Assembly: GCF_946479685.1 (NCBI RefSeq)
Contig: NZ_CAMLGS010000020.1
Location: 1 to 43,810, forward strand
DNA: 43,810 nucleotides
From: an uncultured Methylotenera sp.
GTDB taxonomy: Bacteria; Pseudomonadota; Gammaproteobacteria; Burkholderiales; Methylophilaceae
Reading direction: 5' to 3'
In this document: positions 19,353-28,300 of the stretch, one piece after another
Layout: every line of letters begins with the position of its first letter
Numbering within the stretch: position 1 is the stretch's first letter
Program-made: the position numbers and the translations under genes
The notes under the pieces: generated by a model
The model's database searches: none
What the model saw: the letters and a program-made list of their open reading frames with translations, nothing else
What the model was told of the DNA's origin: nothing

Positions 19353-20702
19353 TTATGGGTTAGGCTTGAGCCATGCCATAAAGGTGCGTAAATATACAGG
19401 CTGACGTATGCATAAATAAATTATGATGATGACATTAAGCAGTGCTGTGACTAAAAATAGCTGCGGAATGTTCAATCCCATATTGAATACTTGCACCGAA
19501 AATAGTGCGGAGGTCACCATGAACATTGCATTCAGTATGTTGTTGGCCGCAATCACACGGGATTGATGGCTTTTCTCAGCACGGGTTTGGATAAATGCAT
19601 ACAGTGGCACGATATATAAACCGCCAAACACACCAATCAGCGCAATATCGGCAAGTAAACGCCAGTAAGTGAAGATTAACTGCCCTGCTGCATCGTAGTG
19701 CTTGCCTATGAATGCTGCGTAATCCAGCAAAGCTTTATTGTTCAGGCTTTCATAAATGCTAGTGCTGGCAAAATATAAATCAATGCCGAATATGGTTAGG
19801 CCAGATGCGCCAAACAGTACTAGGCCGAGCTCCACCTTTCCTTTAGAGAGCTTTTCACACATGAGCGAGCCCATGCCTATGCCTAGTGAGAAAATCGACA
19901 GTAATAAAATAAACAGGCTTTCATCGCCATGCAGTATATTTTTGGCAAAATTAGGAAATTGCGCGAGCAGTGTCGCCCCATAAAACCAGAACCAGGAAAT
20001 AGCAATGATGGTCAGCCAAATAGCCTGATGCTGCCAGATAAATTGTATATTTCTGTAAGTCTCGGTAATCGGGTTCCAGTTGATGTTGAGTTTGGGAGCG
20101 GATGCTGAGGTATTAGGTACGCCGCGGCTAGTCCAGTAGCCTAGCGCTGCAATCACTAGTACCGTGCTGCTGGTGAGTAGTGCGTGCTCACTTTGCATCG
20201 CCAGCCAAGCACCGAGCACTTGCCCAAGTAAAATCGCCACAAAGCTCCCCATTTCCACCATGCCGTTGCCACCGACGATTTCGCTCTCTTTCAGGTGCTG
20301 CGGCAAATAAGCATATTTCACCGGCCCAAACAGCGTGGAGTGCATCCCCATCATAAATAGCGCCGTTGCTAACAACCAGATGTTATGTAGAAAGAACCCC
20401 GTGCTGGCAAACAACATAATGCCAATTTCAAACACTTTCACTAGCCGGATGATTTGAGATTTTTCATATTTATCAGCTAACTGCCCCGCGGTGGCGGAGA
20501 ACAGGAAAAATGGCAGAATAAACAAGCCCGGCAACAAAGTGGCCAGCGTGCTGCCGTCAATGCTGGTGAGGCTAGCGGTATGAAACGCGACTAGGGTAAT
20601 AAGCGCGGTTTTAAACACATTGTCATTGAATGCGCCTAAAAACTGGGTAAAGAAAAACGGACGAAAACGCTGTTCCCGCATTAATTGAAATTGGTTACTC
20701 AT
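19353..20702 (-). CDS. lplT: Lysophospholipid transporter LplT-like MFS protein
   Basis: This is a 449-residue major-facilitator protein with about twelve hydrophobic helices. It opens with RPFFFTQFLGAFNDNVFKTAL, the family's typical first helix, and has a clear GNGMVEMGSFVAILLGQVLG segment. In enterobacteria LplT flips lysophospholipids (mainly lysophosphatidylethanolamine) from the outer to the inner leaflet of the inner membrane, where Aas re-acylates them. The gene for an Aas-like protein ends 46 bases upstream, the same pairing as in E. coli. E. coli LplT has 397 residues; the extra length is mostly in loops and the C-terminus. The symbol rests on this context. Confidence 0.86.
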   Translation of the reverse strand: MSNQFQLMREQRFRPFFFTQFLGAFNDNVFKTALITLVAFHTASLTSIDGSTLATLLPGLFILPFFLFSATAGQLADKYEKSQIIRLVKVFEIGIMLFASTGFFLHNIWLLATALFMMGMHSTLFGPVKYAYLPQHLKESEIVGGNGMVEMGSFVAILLGQVLGAWLAMQSEHALLTSSTVLVIAALGYWTSRGVPNTSASAPKLNINWNPITETYRNIQFIWQHQAIWLTIIAISWFWFYGATLLAQFPNFAKNILHGDESLFILLLSIFSLGIGMGSLMCEKLSKGKVELGLVLFGASGLTIFGIDLYFASTSIYESLNNKALLDYAAFIGKHYDAAGQLIFTYWRLLADIALIGVFGGLYIVPLYAFIQTRAEKSHQSRVIAANNILNAMFMVTSALFSVQVFNMGLNIPQLFLVTALLNVIIIIYLCIRQPVYLRTFMAWLKPNP

Positions 20703-20748
20703 GGGCTAGGCCTTTGGTTGCTTGTTTTGTTGATTGTTAGCTGCATGG

Positions 20749-22869
20749 TTATAACTCTTCTGCCACTTTCTTCAGCGTAACGTAGTCAGTTTTACCCGTG
20801 CCTAATAATGGCAGTGCATCGACGCATATGATTCTGCGGGCAATGGCAAGCTCAGGGCTAGCTAGGGTTTTGGCGCTATTGCTCAGTTGCTCACGGTTAA
20901 GTGCGCTGTCAGTGGTGTAGAGAATGATATTTTCCCCGCGCTGTGCGTCTGGGCTAGTGGTGGCGGCGTGCTGCTGTTGAGGTGAGGCATGGTTGGCGAT
21001 GGCCTCTACGGTTTCCAAAGAAACCATTTCGCCCGCTACTTTGGCAAAGCGTTTGACTCGGCCTTTGATAAATACAAAGCCATCCTCATCAATTTCAACA
21101 ATGTCGCCAGTGTTATACCACTGGTCTTGGGGAGCTTGTATCAAACCCGGTTGGTCAAACAGGTAATAACCGCGCATGACGTTGGGCCCACGTACCGATA
21201 ACAGTCCTCCATGTTCAATGCCAGGTACTGCTTCCAGTTTGGATTCCAAACTAGGCATCAATGTCCCTACAGACCCGACTTTATTCGCCATTGGCGTGTT
21301 CACCGCAAGCACCGGTGCGCACTCGGTAGCACCATAGCCTTCCAGGATACGGATGCCAAATTTATCTATCCAGGTTTTACGCACTTCTTCATTCAGTTTT
21401 TCAGCGCCTGCCACGACATAGCGTAGCTTGTAAAAATCATAAGGGTTGGCGAATTTTGCATAGTTGGCTAAGAAGGTACTGGTGCCGAACAGTACCGTGC
21501 AACCACGGTCATAAATCACTTCTGGAATCACGCGGTAATGCAAGGGTGACGGGTACACAAACAATTTACTGCCAGCGACTAGTGGCATGATGGCGCCGCA
21601 AGTGAAGCCGAAAGCATGAAACAGCGGTAGCACCATCATGAATTTATCCTGCATGGAAAAATCAATCACCGATTTAATCTGTGCGATATTTGCCAGGATG
21701 CTGGTGTGCGTATGCACCACGCCTTTGGGCTTGCCTTCCGAGCCGGAGGTAAACAGCACCACGGCAGGGTCATTAGATTTGCATTTATGTACAGCCAGTT
21801 TTGGTAGCCATAGTGCAAAACCCATCAACCATAGCTTATCCAACCAGTTAAATTGCTTGGAGAGATCTTCGAGGTAAACGATTTTAATGTTTTTTAAGCC
21901 GGCGATGACTTCTTCCAGCTTGGCGGCTTTAATGAACTCGCGTGAGCTGATAATGGTTTTTACGGTAGCTGCAGTACAAGCGTTCTGTATGCCGGCGCTG
22001 CCTGCGGTGTAGTTCAGCATCGCAGGCACTCTGGTAAAGGCGCTCAGACCGAATATCAGGCAAATGGTATTGGTGACATTGGGCATGAGTACGCCTACGT
22101 TTTCATGTTTGCTGCTAACTTTGCAGGCCAGTCGTCCTAAAGCCAGGCTCTTTTTCAATAAGTCGCCATAACTTTCTTCTACCTGGCGCATGTCTTCCAC
22201 CAGCATGGTACCGCGTCCGTGCGTGGCAACGGCATCTAGCAATGCGCTAAATAAGGTGCTGATGGGCGCAGAGCTAAACAGCATGTTCTGCATTTCACGA
22301 CGCATGGCATCACCAGCTAAGCGGCGCCGAGCTTTGGCAGTAGGTGCTTGTGGCATGCTAATGTGACGTATCGGTAAGATGCTGATGGTGACTTTTGGAA
22401 ATAGCCTTCTGGGGTGACTGCCGCGCAGGCGGCTAAAGTAAGAGCGTGCGGCACCGTCTATGCGTACCGGTAAAATCATGGCATCTGCTTTGGCCGCGAC
22501 AAAACCTGGGCCGTCATATACCTTCATCAGTGAGCCGGTAAGCGTGATGCGCCCTTCTGGAAAAATCACTACAGGCTTACCCGTCTCTAGCAGCTTAATG
22601 ACTTTTTTCATGGCAAGCGGTGAGGTGGGGTCTACCGCTAAATATGGGGTTAGGCGTAATATTTGCCTAAACAGCCAATGGTTAAGCACTGTGGTATGCA
22701 CGACAAACGTGGCACGTATCGGCAAAAATAAGCCCAGCAACAAGCCATCTAAAAAGGACTCGTGGTTGGCAATAATCAATAACTTACCTTGCTTGGGTAG
22801 GTTAGCAACTCCAGAGACATCTACTCTGAAAATAATGCGGCAAATCAGTTGTAACAGCGTTGCTATCAT
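20749..22869 (-). CDS. aas: Bifunctional 2-acyl-glycerophosphoethanolamine acyltransferase / acyl-ACP synthetase (Aas-like)
   Basis: The 706-residue protein joins a PlsC-type acyltransferase domain (residues 1-200; catalytic H36 and D41 in NHESFLDG, FPEGR at 103-107) to an AMP-forming acyl-ligase domain (about 230-706; P-loop FTSGSEGKPKG at 373-383, GYGATECAPV, and YNTGDIVEIDEDGFVFIKGR). This order and length match E. coli Aas (719 residues). Aas activates fatty acids onto ACP and re-acylates lysophospholipids at the inner membrane. GGAG stands 5 bases before the start. The ArsR-type regulator gene ends 24 bases upstream and lplT follows, so the three genes form an operon. Confidence 0.92.
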   Translation of the reverse strand: MIATLLQLICRIIFRVDVSGVANLPKQGKLLIIANHESFLDGLLLGLFLPIRATFVVHTTVLNHWLFRQILRLTPYLAVDPTSPLAMKKVIKLLETGKPVVIFPEGRITLTGSLMKVYDGPGFVAAKADAMILPVRIDGAARSYFSRLRGSHPRRLFPKVTISILPIRHISMPQAPTAKARRRLAGDAMRREMQNMLFSSAPISTLFSALLDAVATHGRGTMLVEDMRQVEESYGDLLKKSLALGRLACKVSSKHENVGVLMPNVTNTICLIFGLSAFTRVPAMLNYTAGSAGIQNACTAATVKTIISSREFIKAAKLEEVIAGLKNIKIVYLEDLSKQFNWLDKLWLMGFALWLPKLAVHKCKSNDPAVVLFTSGSEGKPKGVVHTHTSILANIAQIKSVIDFSMQDKFMMVLPLFHAFGFTCGAIMPLVAGSKLFVYPSPLHYRVIPEVIYDRGCTVLFGTSTFLANYAKFANPYDFYKLRYVVAGAEKLNEEVRKTWIDKFGIRILEGYGATECAPVLAVNTPMANKVGSVGTLMPSLESKLEAVPGIEHGGLLSVRGPNVMRGYYLFDQPGLIQAPQDQWYNTGDIVEIDEDGFVFIKGRVKRFAKVAGEMVSLETVEAIANHASPQQQHAATTSPDAQRGENIILYTTDSALNREQLSNSAKTLASPELAIARRIICVDALPLLGTGKTDYVTLKKVAEEL

Positions 22870-22893
22870 TTTTGCTCCATACGTTTATTAGTA

Positions 22894-23199
22894 TTAGGTT
22901 TCGTTTTGGATGTAATTTAGAACTTGTTGCAAAGCGTTGGCGACCAAGGGGCTATTAATCCAGAAAAAGACTTCTTTGCCAATTTTTTCTGATGCTAGTA
23001 CGCCGGCGCGATGTAGTACCTTAAGGTGATGCGTGACTGCGGTGCGGCTGAGTGTGGTGGTAGAAGCAATTTGCATGATGTTTAATTTCTCGCCCTTTTC
23101 AAAGGCAAGCAGAATCAATTGCCTATGCTCGTCACCGAGGGCAATGAAAATATCTGCGGTATCTTTAAAATTAACAGGAATCTCTATCACATTCTTCAT
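22894..23199 (-). CDS. ArsR-family winged-helix transcriptional regulator without cysteines
   Basis: A 101-residue winged-helix DNA-binding protein. The recognition region is IASTTTLSRTAVTHHLKVLHRAGVL (written here only as its key pattern: ...SRTAVTHHLKVLHRAG...), followed by the wing EKIGKEVFFWIN. It contains no cysteine, so the classical ArsR/SmtB metal sites made of Cys pairs cannot exist. It probably senses a non-metal ligand or another signal. It is the first gene of a run with aas, lplT and two envelope genes. A perfect palindrome covers its own start and promoter, which points to autorepression. Confidence 0.88.
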   Translation of the reverse strand: MKNVIEIPVNFKDTADIFIALGDEHRQLILLAFEKGEKLNIMQIASTTTLSRTAVTHHLKVLHRAGVLASEKIGKEVFFWINSPLVANALQQVLNYIQNET

Positions 23200-23226
23200 A
23201 ACTAAATAATTAGTTATTTAGTTATG
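23197..23226 (-). promoter_or_regulatory. Palindromic operator overlapping the regulator's promoter and start codon
   Basis: CATAACTAAATAA (23197-23209) and TTATTTAGTTATG (23214-23226) form a perfect 13-bp inverted repeat around TTAG. This is the size and symmetry expected for a dimeric winged-helix repressor. It covers most of the spacer and the -10 of the promoter described in the next entry, as well as the ATG of the regulator gene. Confidence 0.78.
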
Positions 23227-23234
23227 AAAGTCAA
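23206..23234 (-). promoter_or_regulatory. Predicted promoter giving a leaderless mRNA for the regulator operon
   Basis: On the minus strand TTGACT (23229-23234) is followed by a 17-base spacer and AATTAT (23206-23211). Six bases later comes the ATG of the regulator (A at 23199), which is exactly where transcription should begin. No Shine-Dalgarno sequence precedes this ATG. A leaderless transcript is therefore the simplest reading. Confidence 0.6.
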
Positions 23235-23360
23235 GCAGATTTATGTGCTGTGAGATTGATTGAGGTGCTGAAGGTTGTTAATCAGCCGTGAGGCTTGTCA
23301 ACTTTTATGATTTACGGGCGTTTTATTAGCGTAATAACCGCTGTGCTTAATCGGAACTAT

Positions 23361-23404
23361 CCGGCCTCGACCTGTCCAACACACAGTCCAGCTTGCCGGT
23401 TTTT
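23361..23404 (+). terminator. Hairpin with T-tract, possible end of a small RNA
   Basis: CCGGC (23361-23365) pairs with GCCGG (23395-23399). Inside it CTGT (23372-23375) can pair with ACAG (23383-23386), and TTTTT follows directly. The outer stem is only 5 bp, so the terminator is of medium strength. No gene on the plus strand precedes it, which raises the possibility of an untranslated transcript from the 23230-23400 region. Confidence 0.4.
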
Positions 23405-23514
23405 CCATTACGCAGCCGGTGTTTACCGGGTAATTCTTTATTATTTACAACATTTTATGTAGCGGCGACATTGTTAAAGTGAATCTTTTAATATAGTATG
23501 TGCTCAATAATTAT

Positions 23515-23546
23515 GCCGGAGTTAGCTTAACTCTGGCTTAATTTTT
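23515..23546 (+). terminator. Terminator-like hairpin before the two-helix membrane protein
   Basis: GCCGGAGTTA (23515-23524) pairs with TAACTCTGGC (23528-23537) with one G-U pair and a 3-base loop. TTAATTTTT follows. It looks like an intrinsic terminator on the plus strand, yet it precedes the next open frame by only about 30 bases. It may instead be a leader attenuator. Confidence 0.55.
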
Positions 23547-23577
23547 GATACAAAATCAGGATTGTACAAACAACCTT

Positions 23578-23913
23578 ATGGACCAACGCTTAAACTCAGT
23601 TGCATTTCGCATCAGACTGTTATCACTAACAGTGCTGATTGCTGTGCTCGGGTTTATGTTTTTGGCCCAATTCTCAGATACTTCTTCTTATAACGACGAT
23701 GCGCCGCGCTTACGTGTGGCTGAAATCCAAAGCCCCACCGGTGATTCCGAGCCTCCTTCGCAGGACGATGGGCCACCGCGAGACATGATGCTGGCTAGCA
23801 TCGTCTTTATATTCGCCAGTGTATATTTCATTTCATTTGTATTCTTAAACGAGGTGTTCCCTCGTCTGACCTTTCTTTCTCACGTAAGACCCCGCTCTCC
23901 CCCACTCGACTAG
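23578..23913 (+). CDS. Hypothetical protein with two predicted membrane helices
   Basis: I do not recognise this 111-residue product. Hydrophobic stretches at about residues 13-31 and 70-92 are separated by an acidic, Pro-rich loop (SEPPSQDDGPPRD). The protein ends in a basic, Pro-rich tail. An extension to a TTG at 23545 adds 11 polar residues. Neither start has a Shine-Dalgarno sequence, so the gene call is weak. No neighbour on the same strand is close: the RND operon starts 377 bases later. If translated, it is probably a small inner-membrane protein with a roughly 40-residue loop. Confidence 0.4.
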   Translation: MDQRLNSVAFRIRLLSLTVLIAVLGFMFLAQFSDTSSYNDDAPRLRVAEIQSPTGDSEPPSQDDGPPRDMMLASIVFIFASVYFISFVFLNEVFPRLTFLSHVRPRSPPLD

Positions 23914-24290
23914 TCGGTTTAACATGGGTTGGCATCATGCTGCTGCCCGGATTTAACAGACTAGTCAGTAAACCATCTTTAATTTGCGTATAGCTAAACG
24001 CACTGCGCCCGCAGTGATGTTGCTTGCGTATGTTTCAGGCTCAGGTTTGCGTTAGCCAAAGTCTACAAATCATTTGTTTTACTGACCACATTAGCAAAGT
24101 CGCTCAGGCTTGTTTGCGCCGCTTCGGTATGCATCTGGTGTTAGTTAACCCTAATAGTTATTTAACTCAGGTCTCCCATACAGGAGTCACAGATAGAGTC
24201 AGCGACTGCAGAAGCTGCTGGATTAACCTGGCTAAGCTTCAGATTAGTTGAGCTTCAAAATTTTTTAAATTTTAGAAATTAGAAATTAAT
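23914..24290. other. Non-coding region upstream of the RND efflux operon
   Basis: About 375 bases. The only open frame (TTG at 24024, 75 codons) has no ribosome site and an odd composition rich in Cys and Ser, so I do not call it. No regulator gene of the TetR or MarR type accompanies the efflux operon here, as would be common. The last 50 bases are very AT-rich and probably hold the operon's promoter. Confidence 0.4.
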
Positions 24291-25373
24291 ATGATTAATA
24301 AATTGTTTGTAGCATTAGGCCTTACTGTATTGCTCATCACTGGTTGCCATCATGAAGAAGAGGCAAAAGAGGAGGAGGCGAAACTTGAGGTTACGCAACC
24401 GCTGCGCAAAGACACTGCCATAGTTAAAGAGTATGTCAGCCAGATTCATGCGTTCAGGCATATTGAGTTAAGGGCGCTAGAGCGTGGTTATCTACAAGAT
24501 ATTTTTGTAGATGAAGGCCAGGCCGTGAAGCAAGGTCAGCGCATGTTCAAAATCATGCCGAATCTGTACCAAGTTGATTTGCAAAAGTCTAAAGCTGAGG
24601 CTGAGGTGGTGCGTATCGAGTATCAAAACACCAAAGCGTTATCGGAAAAAAACATCGTTTCACCGAATGAGTTGGCATTAGCCAGAGCTAGGCTGGATAA
24701 AGCCGAAGCCGAAGTGAAGCTGGCACAAACACATTTGAATTTTACCGATATCAACGCGCCATTTAACGGTGTGATGGACCATTTCAATGTGCGTAACGGC
24801 AGCTTGGTAGATGAAGGTGAATTATTAACCACCTTGTCCGACATCAGCAAAATGTGGGTTTACTTCAATGTGCCAGAGTCTGAGTACCTAGATTACAAGA
24901 TTGCTAAAACCACAAAAACGCCAGTAAACGTTAAGTTGAAAATGGCTAACGGTGAAATCTTTGATCAACCAGGCGTGATCGAAACCATAGAAGCAGACTT
25001 TGATAACAAGACTGGTAACATCGAGTTCAGGGCTGTATTTGCTAACCCTAACCAGATTCTGCGTCATGGCGAGACCGGCAATATCCTGATTGATATCCCA
25101 TACAAAAATGCGATGCTGATTCCACAAAAAGCTACCTTTGAAATATTGGATAAAACCTATGTTTATGTAGTGAACAAAGAGAACAAGCTGGAGCAACGAC
25201 TGGTGACTATCGCAGCTGAATTACCACACGTGTTTGTGATTAAAAGCGGCTTGAAAGATGACGACAAGGTCTTGATCGAGGGTTTGCGCAAAGTACATAA
25301 CGGCCAAAAAATCGGCGTTAACTTTGTAGCGCCTGACAAAGTACTTTCACAATTAGAACTTCACGCGGAATAG
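24291..25373 (+). CDS. RND efflux periplasmic adaptor (membrane-fusion lipoprotein)
   Basis: The 360-residue lipoprotein has a lipobox LITGC with the lipidated cysteine at residue 19, followed by a Glu-rich linker. The order of domains is that of AcrA/MexA: a first lipoyl half (LRALERGYLQDIFVDEGQAVKQGQ), a short alpha-hairpin (about residues 100-140), a second lipoyl half (FTDINAPFNGVMDHFNVRNGSLVDEGE), a beta-barrel and a membrane-proximal domain. It links the pump encoded 18 bases downstream with the outer-membrane channel. The short hairpin suggests a smaller adaptor than AcrA (397 residues). The substrate is unknown. Confidence 0.92.
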   Translation: MINKLFVALGLTVLLITGCHHEEEAKEEEAKLEVTQPLRKDTAIVKEYVSQIHAFRHIELRALERGYLQDIFVDEGQAVKQGQRMFKIMPNLYQVDLQKSKAEAEVVRIEYQNTKALSEKNIVSPNELALARARLDKAEAEVKLAQTHLNFTDINAPFNGVMDHFNVRNGSLVDEGELLTTLSDISKMWVYFNVPESEYLDYKIAKTTKTPVNVKLKMANGEIFDQPGVIETIEADFDNKTGNIEFRAVFANPNQILRHGETGNILIDIPYKNAMLIPQKATFEILDKTYVYVVNKENKLEQRLVTIAAELPHVFVIKSGLKDDDKVLIEGLRKVHNGQKIGVNFVAPDKVLSQLELHAE

Positions 25374-25391
25374 TGAAAGAAGAGACCCTAT

Positions 25392-28300
25392 ATGTTTAAT
25401 ATATTTATCAAAAGACCAGTGATGGCCATCGTGCTGTCGCTGATTATTGTCTTTCTAGGATTTTTGTCGATTCGGACGCTTCCTACTTCGCAGTTCCCTG
25501 ATATTGCGCCACCGCGCGTGATTGTATCGTTAGCCTACCCAGGCGCGAGTGCCGACGTGTTGGTGCAGTCCTCACTGATTACCATTGAGCGCGCCATCAA
25601 CGGTGTGCCTGGCATGAAATATATTGTGTCAGACGCGACCAGTGCGGGCGAAGCCACCATCCAGGTGATTTTTGGCTTGGGTACTGACCCGAACCAGGCG
25701 ATGATTAACGTAAAAACCCGTCTGGACCAGGTGATGAGCCGTCTGCCTGAGTTGGTGCAGTTAGAGGGCGTGGTGGTTGAGCGTGTGCAGCCTAGTATGC
25801 TGATGTACATTAACTTGTTCAGTAAAGATAAAAATGCTGACGAGAAGTTTTTGTATAACTACGCTAACGTAAACCTGATTCCTGAGATACAGCGTGTAAA
25901 CGGTATTGCCAGTGCGAAAATTTTGGGTAGCCGTCAGTATGCGATGCGTATTTGGCTGAACCCAGACCGCATGCGTGCGTATAAAGTCTCGGTTGAAGAA
26001 GTCATGAAGGCGATGAACGAGCAAAGCATCATCGGCCGTCCCGGTCGTTTGGGCCAAAGCTCAGGTATTGCTGCGCAATCAAAAGAGTACGTGTTGGTTT
26101 ACCAAGGCCGTTACAACAAGCCTGAGCAGTATGAAGACATTATTATCCGTGCAAACTCTGACGGTGAAATCCTAAAACTAAAAGACATTGCCAAGGTGGA
26201 ATTAGGCAGTGAGTTCTTTGATATTTACTCCAATAAAGATGGCTATCCATCTTCTGCGATTATTCTGAAACAGAACTATGGCAGTAATGCGAGTGAGGTG
26301 ATTGAGCAAGTTAAGGAGAAAATGCAGGAGCTCAAAGGCACCTTCCCTGCTGGCATGGAATATGAAATTGACTATGACGTTTCTAAATTCCTGGATGCAT
26401 CGATTGATAAAGTGCTGCACACCCTGATAGAAGCATTTATCTTGGTGGCATTGGTTGTGTTTGTGTTCCTTGGGGATTGGCGCTCTACCCTGATCCCTAT
26501 CTTGGCGGTGCCGGTATCCTTGATTGGTACATTCTTCTGTATGCAAATCTTTGGCATTACCATTAACCTCATTACCTTGTTTGCACTGGTGTTAGCGATT
26601 GGTATTGTGGTGGATAACGCCATCGTGGTGGTTGAGGCAGTGCATGCCAAGATGGAAGAAAACGCTGAGTTGAGTCCGTACAAAGCGACGCAGCAAGTAT
26701 TGGGTGAAATTGGCGGTGCGATCGTGGCGATCACCTTGGTGATGACCGCGGTGTTTGTGCCAGTGGCCTTTATGACCGGGCCGGTGGGCGTGTTCTACCG
26801 TCAGTTCTCTATCACTATGGCGGCGTCTATCGTGATTTCTGGTGTAGTGGCGTTGTCATTGACCCCAGTGTTGTGCGCGATGCTGCTGAAAAACCATCAT
26901 GGCCACGTGAAAAGAAAAACACCGATTGGTTACTTTATCGATGTGTTTAACCGCTTGTTTGAAAAGCTGACCGGGCGCTATACCAACTTCTTAAGCAAGA
27001 TTGTGACCTTAAGAGTGGTGACGATTTTAGCGTTGGTAGGCTTCTCGTTTGCGACCTTTACCATCAACAAAACCCTGCCTGCCGGCTTTATTCCGGGCGA
27101 AGACCAAGGGCAGATTTACGCCATTATTCAAACGCCGCCTGGCACTACGCTAGAAGCCACCAACAAGGTAGCGCGTGCGTTACAGGTAGAGGCCAAGAAA
27201 ATTGAAGGCATTGAGTCTGTGTCTGCGTTGGCGGGTTATGAGATTCTGACCGAAGGTCGTGGTTCGAATGCGGGTACTTGTCTGATTAACTTGAAGGACT
27301 GGTCAAAACGCGATAAGTCTGTGCAGCAGATTATCGAAGAGCTGGAAGAGAAAACCAAAAACTTTGGTGCTATCGTCGAGTTCTTTGAGCCACCTGCGGT
27401 GCCTGGTTATGGTGCAGCTTCTGGTCTGGCATTGCGTTTGCTGGATAAAACCAATGGCACGGACTACCACGAGTTTGACAAGATCAATCAGGACTTTATG
27501 GCGGAATTAGGCAAGCGTAAAGAGCTGACCGGCTTGTTCACGTTCTATGCCGCGAATTACCCGCAATATGAGTTAGATATCGACAACAAAGCCGCCATGC
27601 AAAAAGGCGTGTCTATTGGTAAGGCGATGGATAACCTCAATATCTTGATTGGTAGTACCTTTGAGCAGGGCTTTATCCGCTTCAATAACTTCTTCCGCGT
27701 GTACACGCAGTCTGGCCCTGAGTTCCGTAGATATCCTAGTGATATTTTGAACTATTACGTGAAAAATGAAGACGGCGAAATGGTGCCTTACTCATCTTTT
27801 ATGAAAATGAAGAAAATACAAGGTCCAAACGAGATTACCCGTTACAACTTGTATAACTCAGCCACGATTCGTGCTACGCCAGCTAAAGGCTACACCACGG
27901 ATGATGCGATTAAAGCGGTGCAGGAAGTAGCTGCTGCTAGCTTACCGCAAGGCTATGACATCGGTTGGGAAGGTCTATCTTTTGATGAGGCCAAGCGTGG
28001 TAATGAGGCGATGATTATTTTTGCCGTGGTGTTGATCTTCGTATACATGGTATTGGCAGCGCAATATGAAAGCTTCCTGCTACCGTTAGCGGTGATTCTG
28101 TCATTGCCGGCAGGTGTGTTCGGTACGTTCTTCCTGCTGAAAACACTGGGTCTTGCCAATGACGTTTATGCACAGCTAGGGCTGGTGATGCTGGTGGGCT
28201 TGCTGGGTAAGAACGCCGTGTTGATTGTAGAGTTTGCAGTACAAAAACACGAGCAAGGCATGTCGGTAGCTGAAGCGGCGATTGAAGGCGCTAGAGCGCG

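Larger units (their letters stand above)
23227..23577. other. Non-coding stretch with two terminator-like hairpins
   Basis: About 350 bases between the divergent regulator gene and a weak membrane-protein gene. I recognise no protein in it. A GC-richer patch (about 23355-23425) stands out from AT-rich flanks. It contains a hairpin closed by CCGGC/GCCGG and followed by five T. A second hairpin lies at 23515-23537. The stretch may encode a small RNA on the plus strand; see the separate entries. Confidence 0.4.

Noticed and set aside
23310..23423. Short minus-strand open frame of about 36 codons (starts MEKPASWTVCWTGRGR)
   Set aside because: No ribosome site is seen and a neighbouring frame is equally open. 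The segment is better explained by RNA or DNA structure than by a peptide.
24024..24251. 75-codon open frame upstream of the RND operon
   Set aside because: It starts with TTG, has no ribosome site, no recognisable domain, and a composition unlike a normal protein. It is best seen as non-coding.
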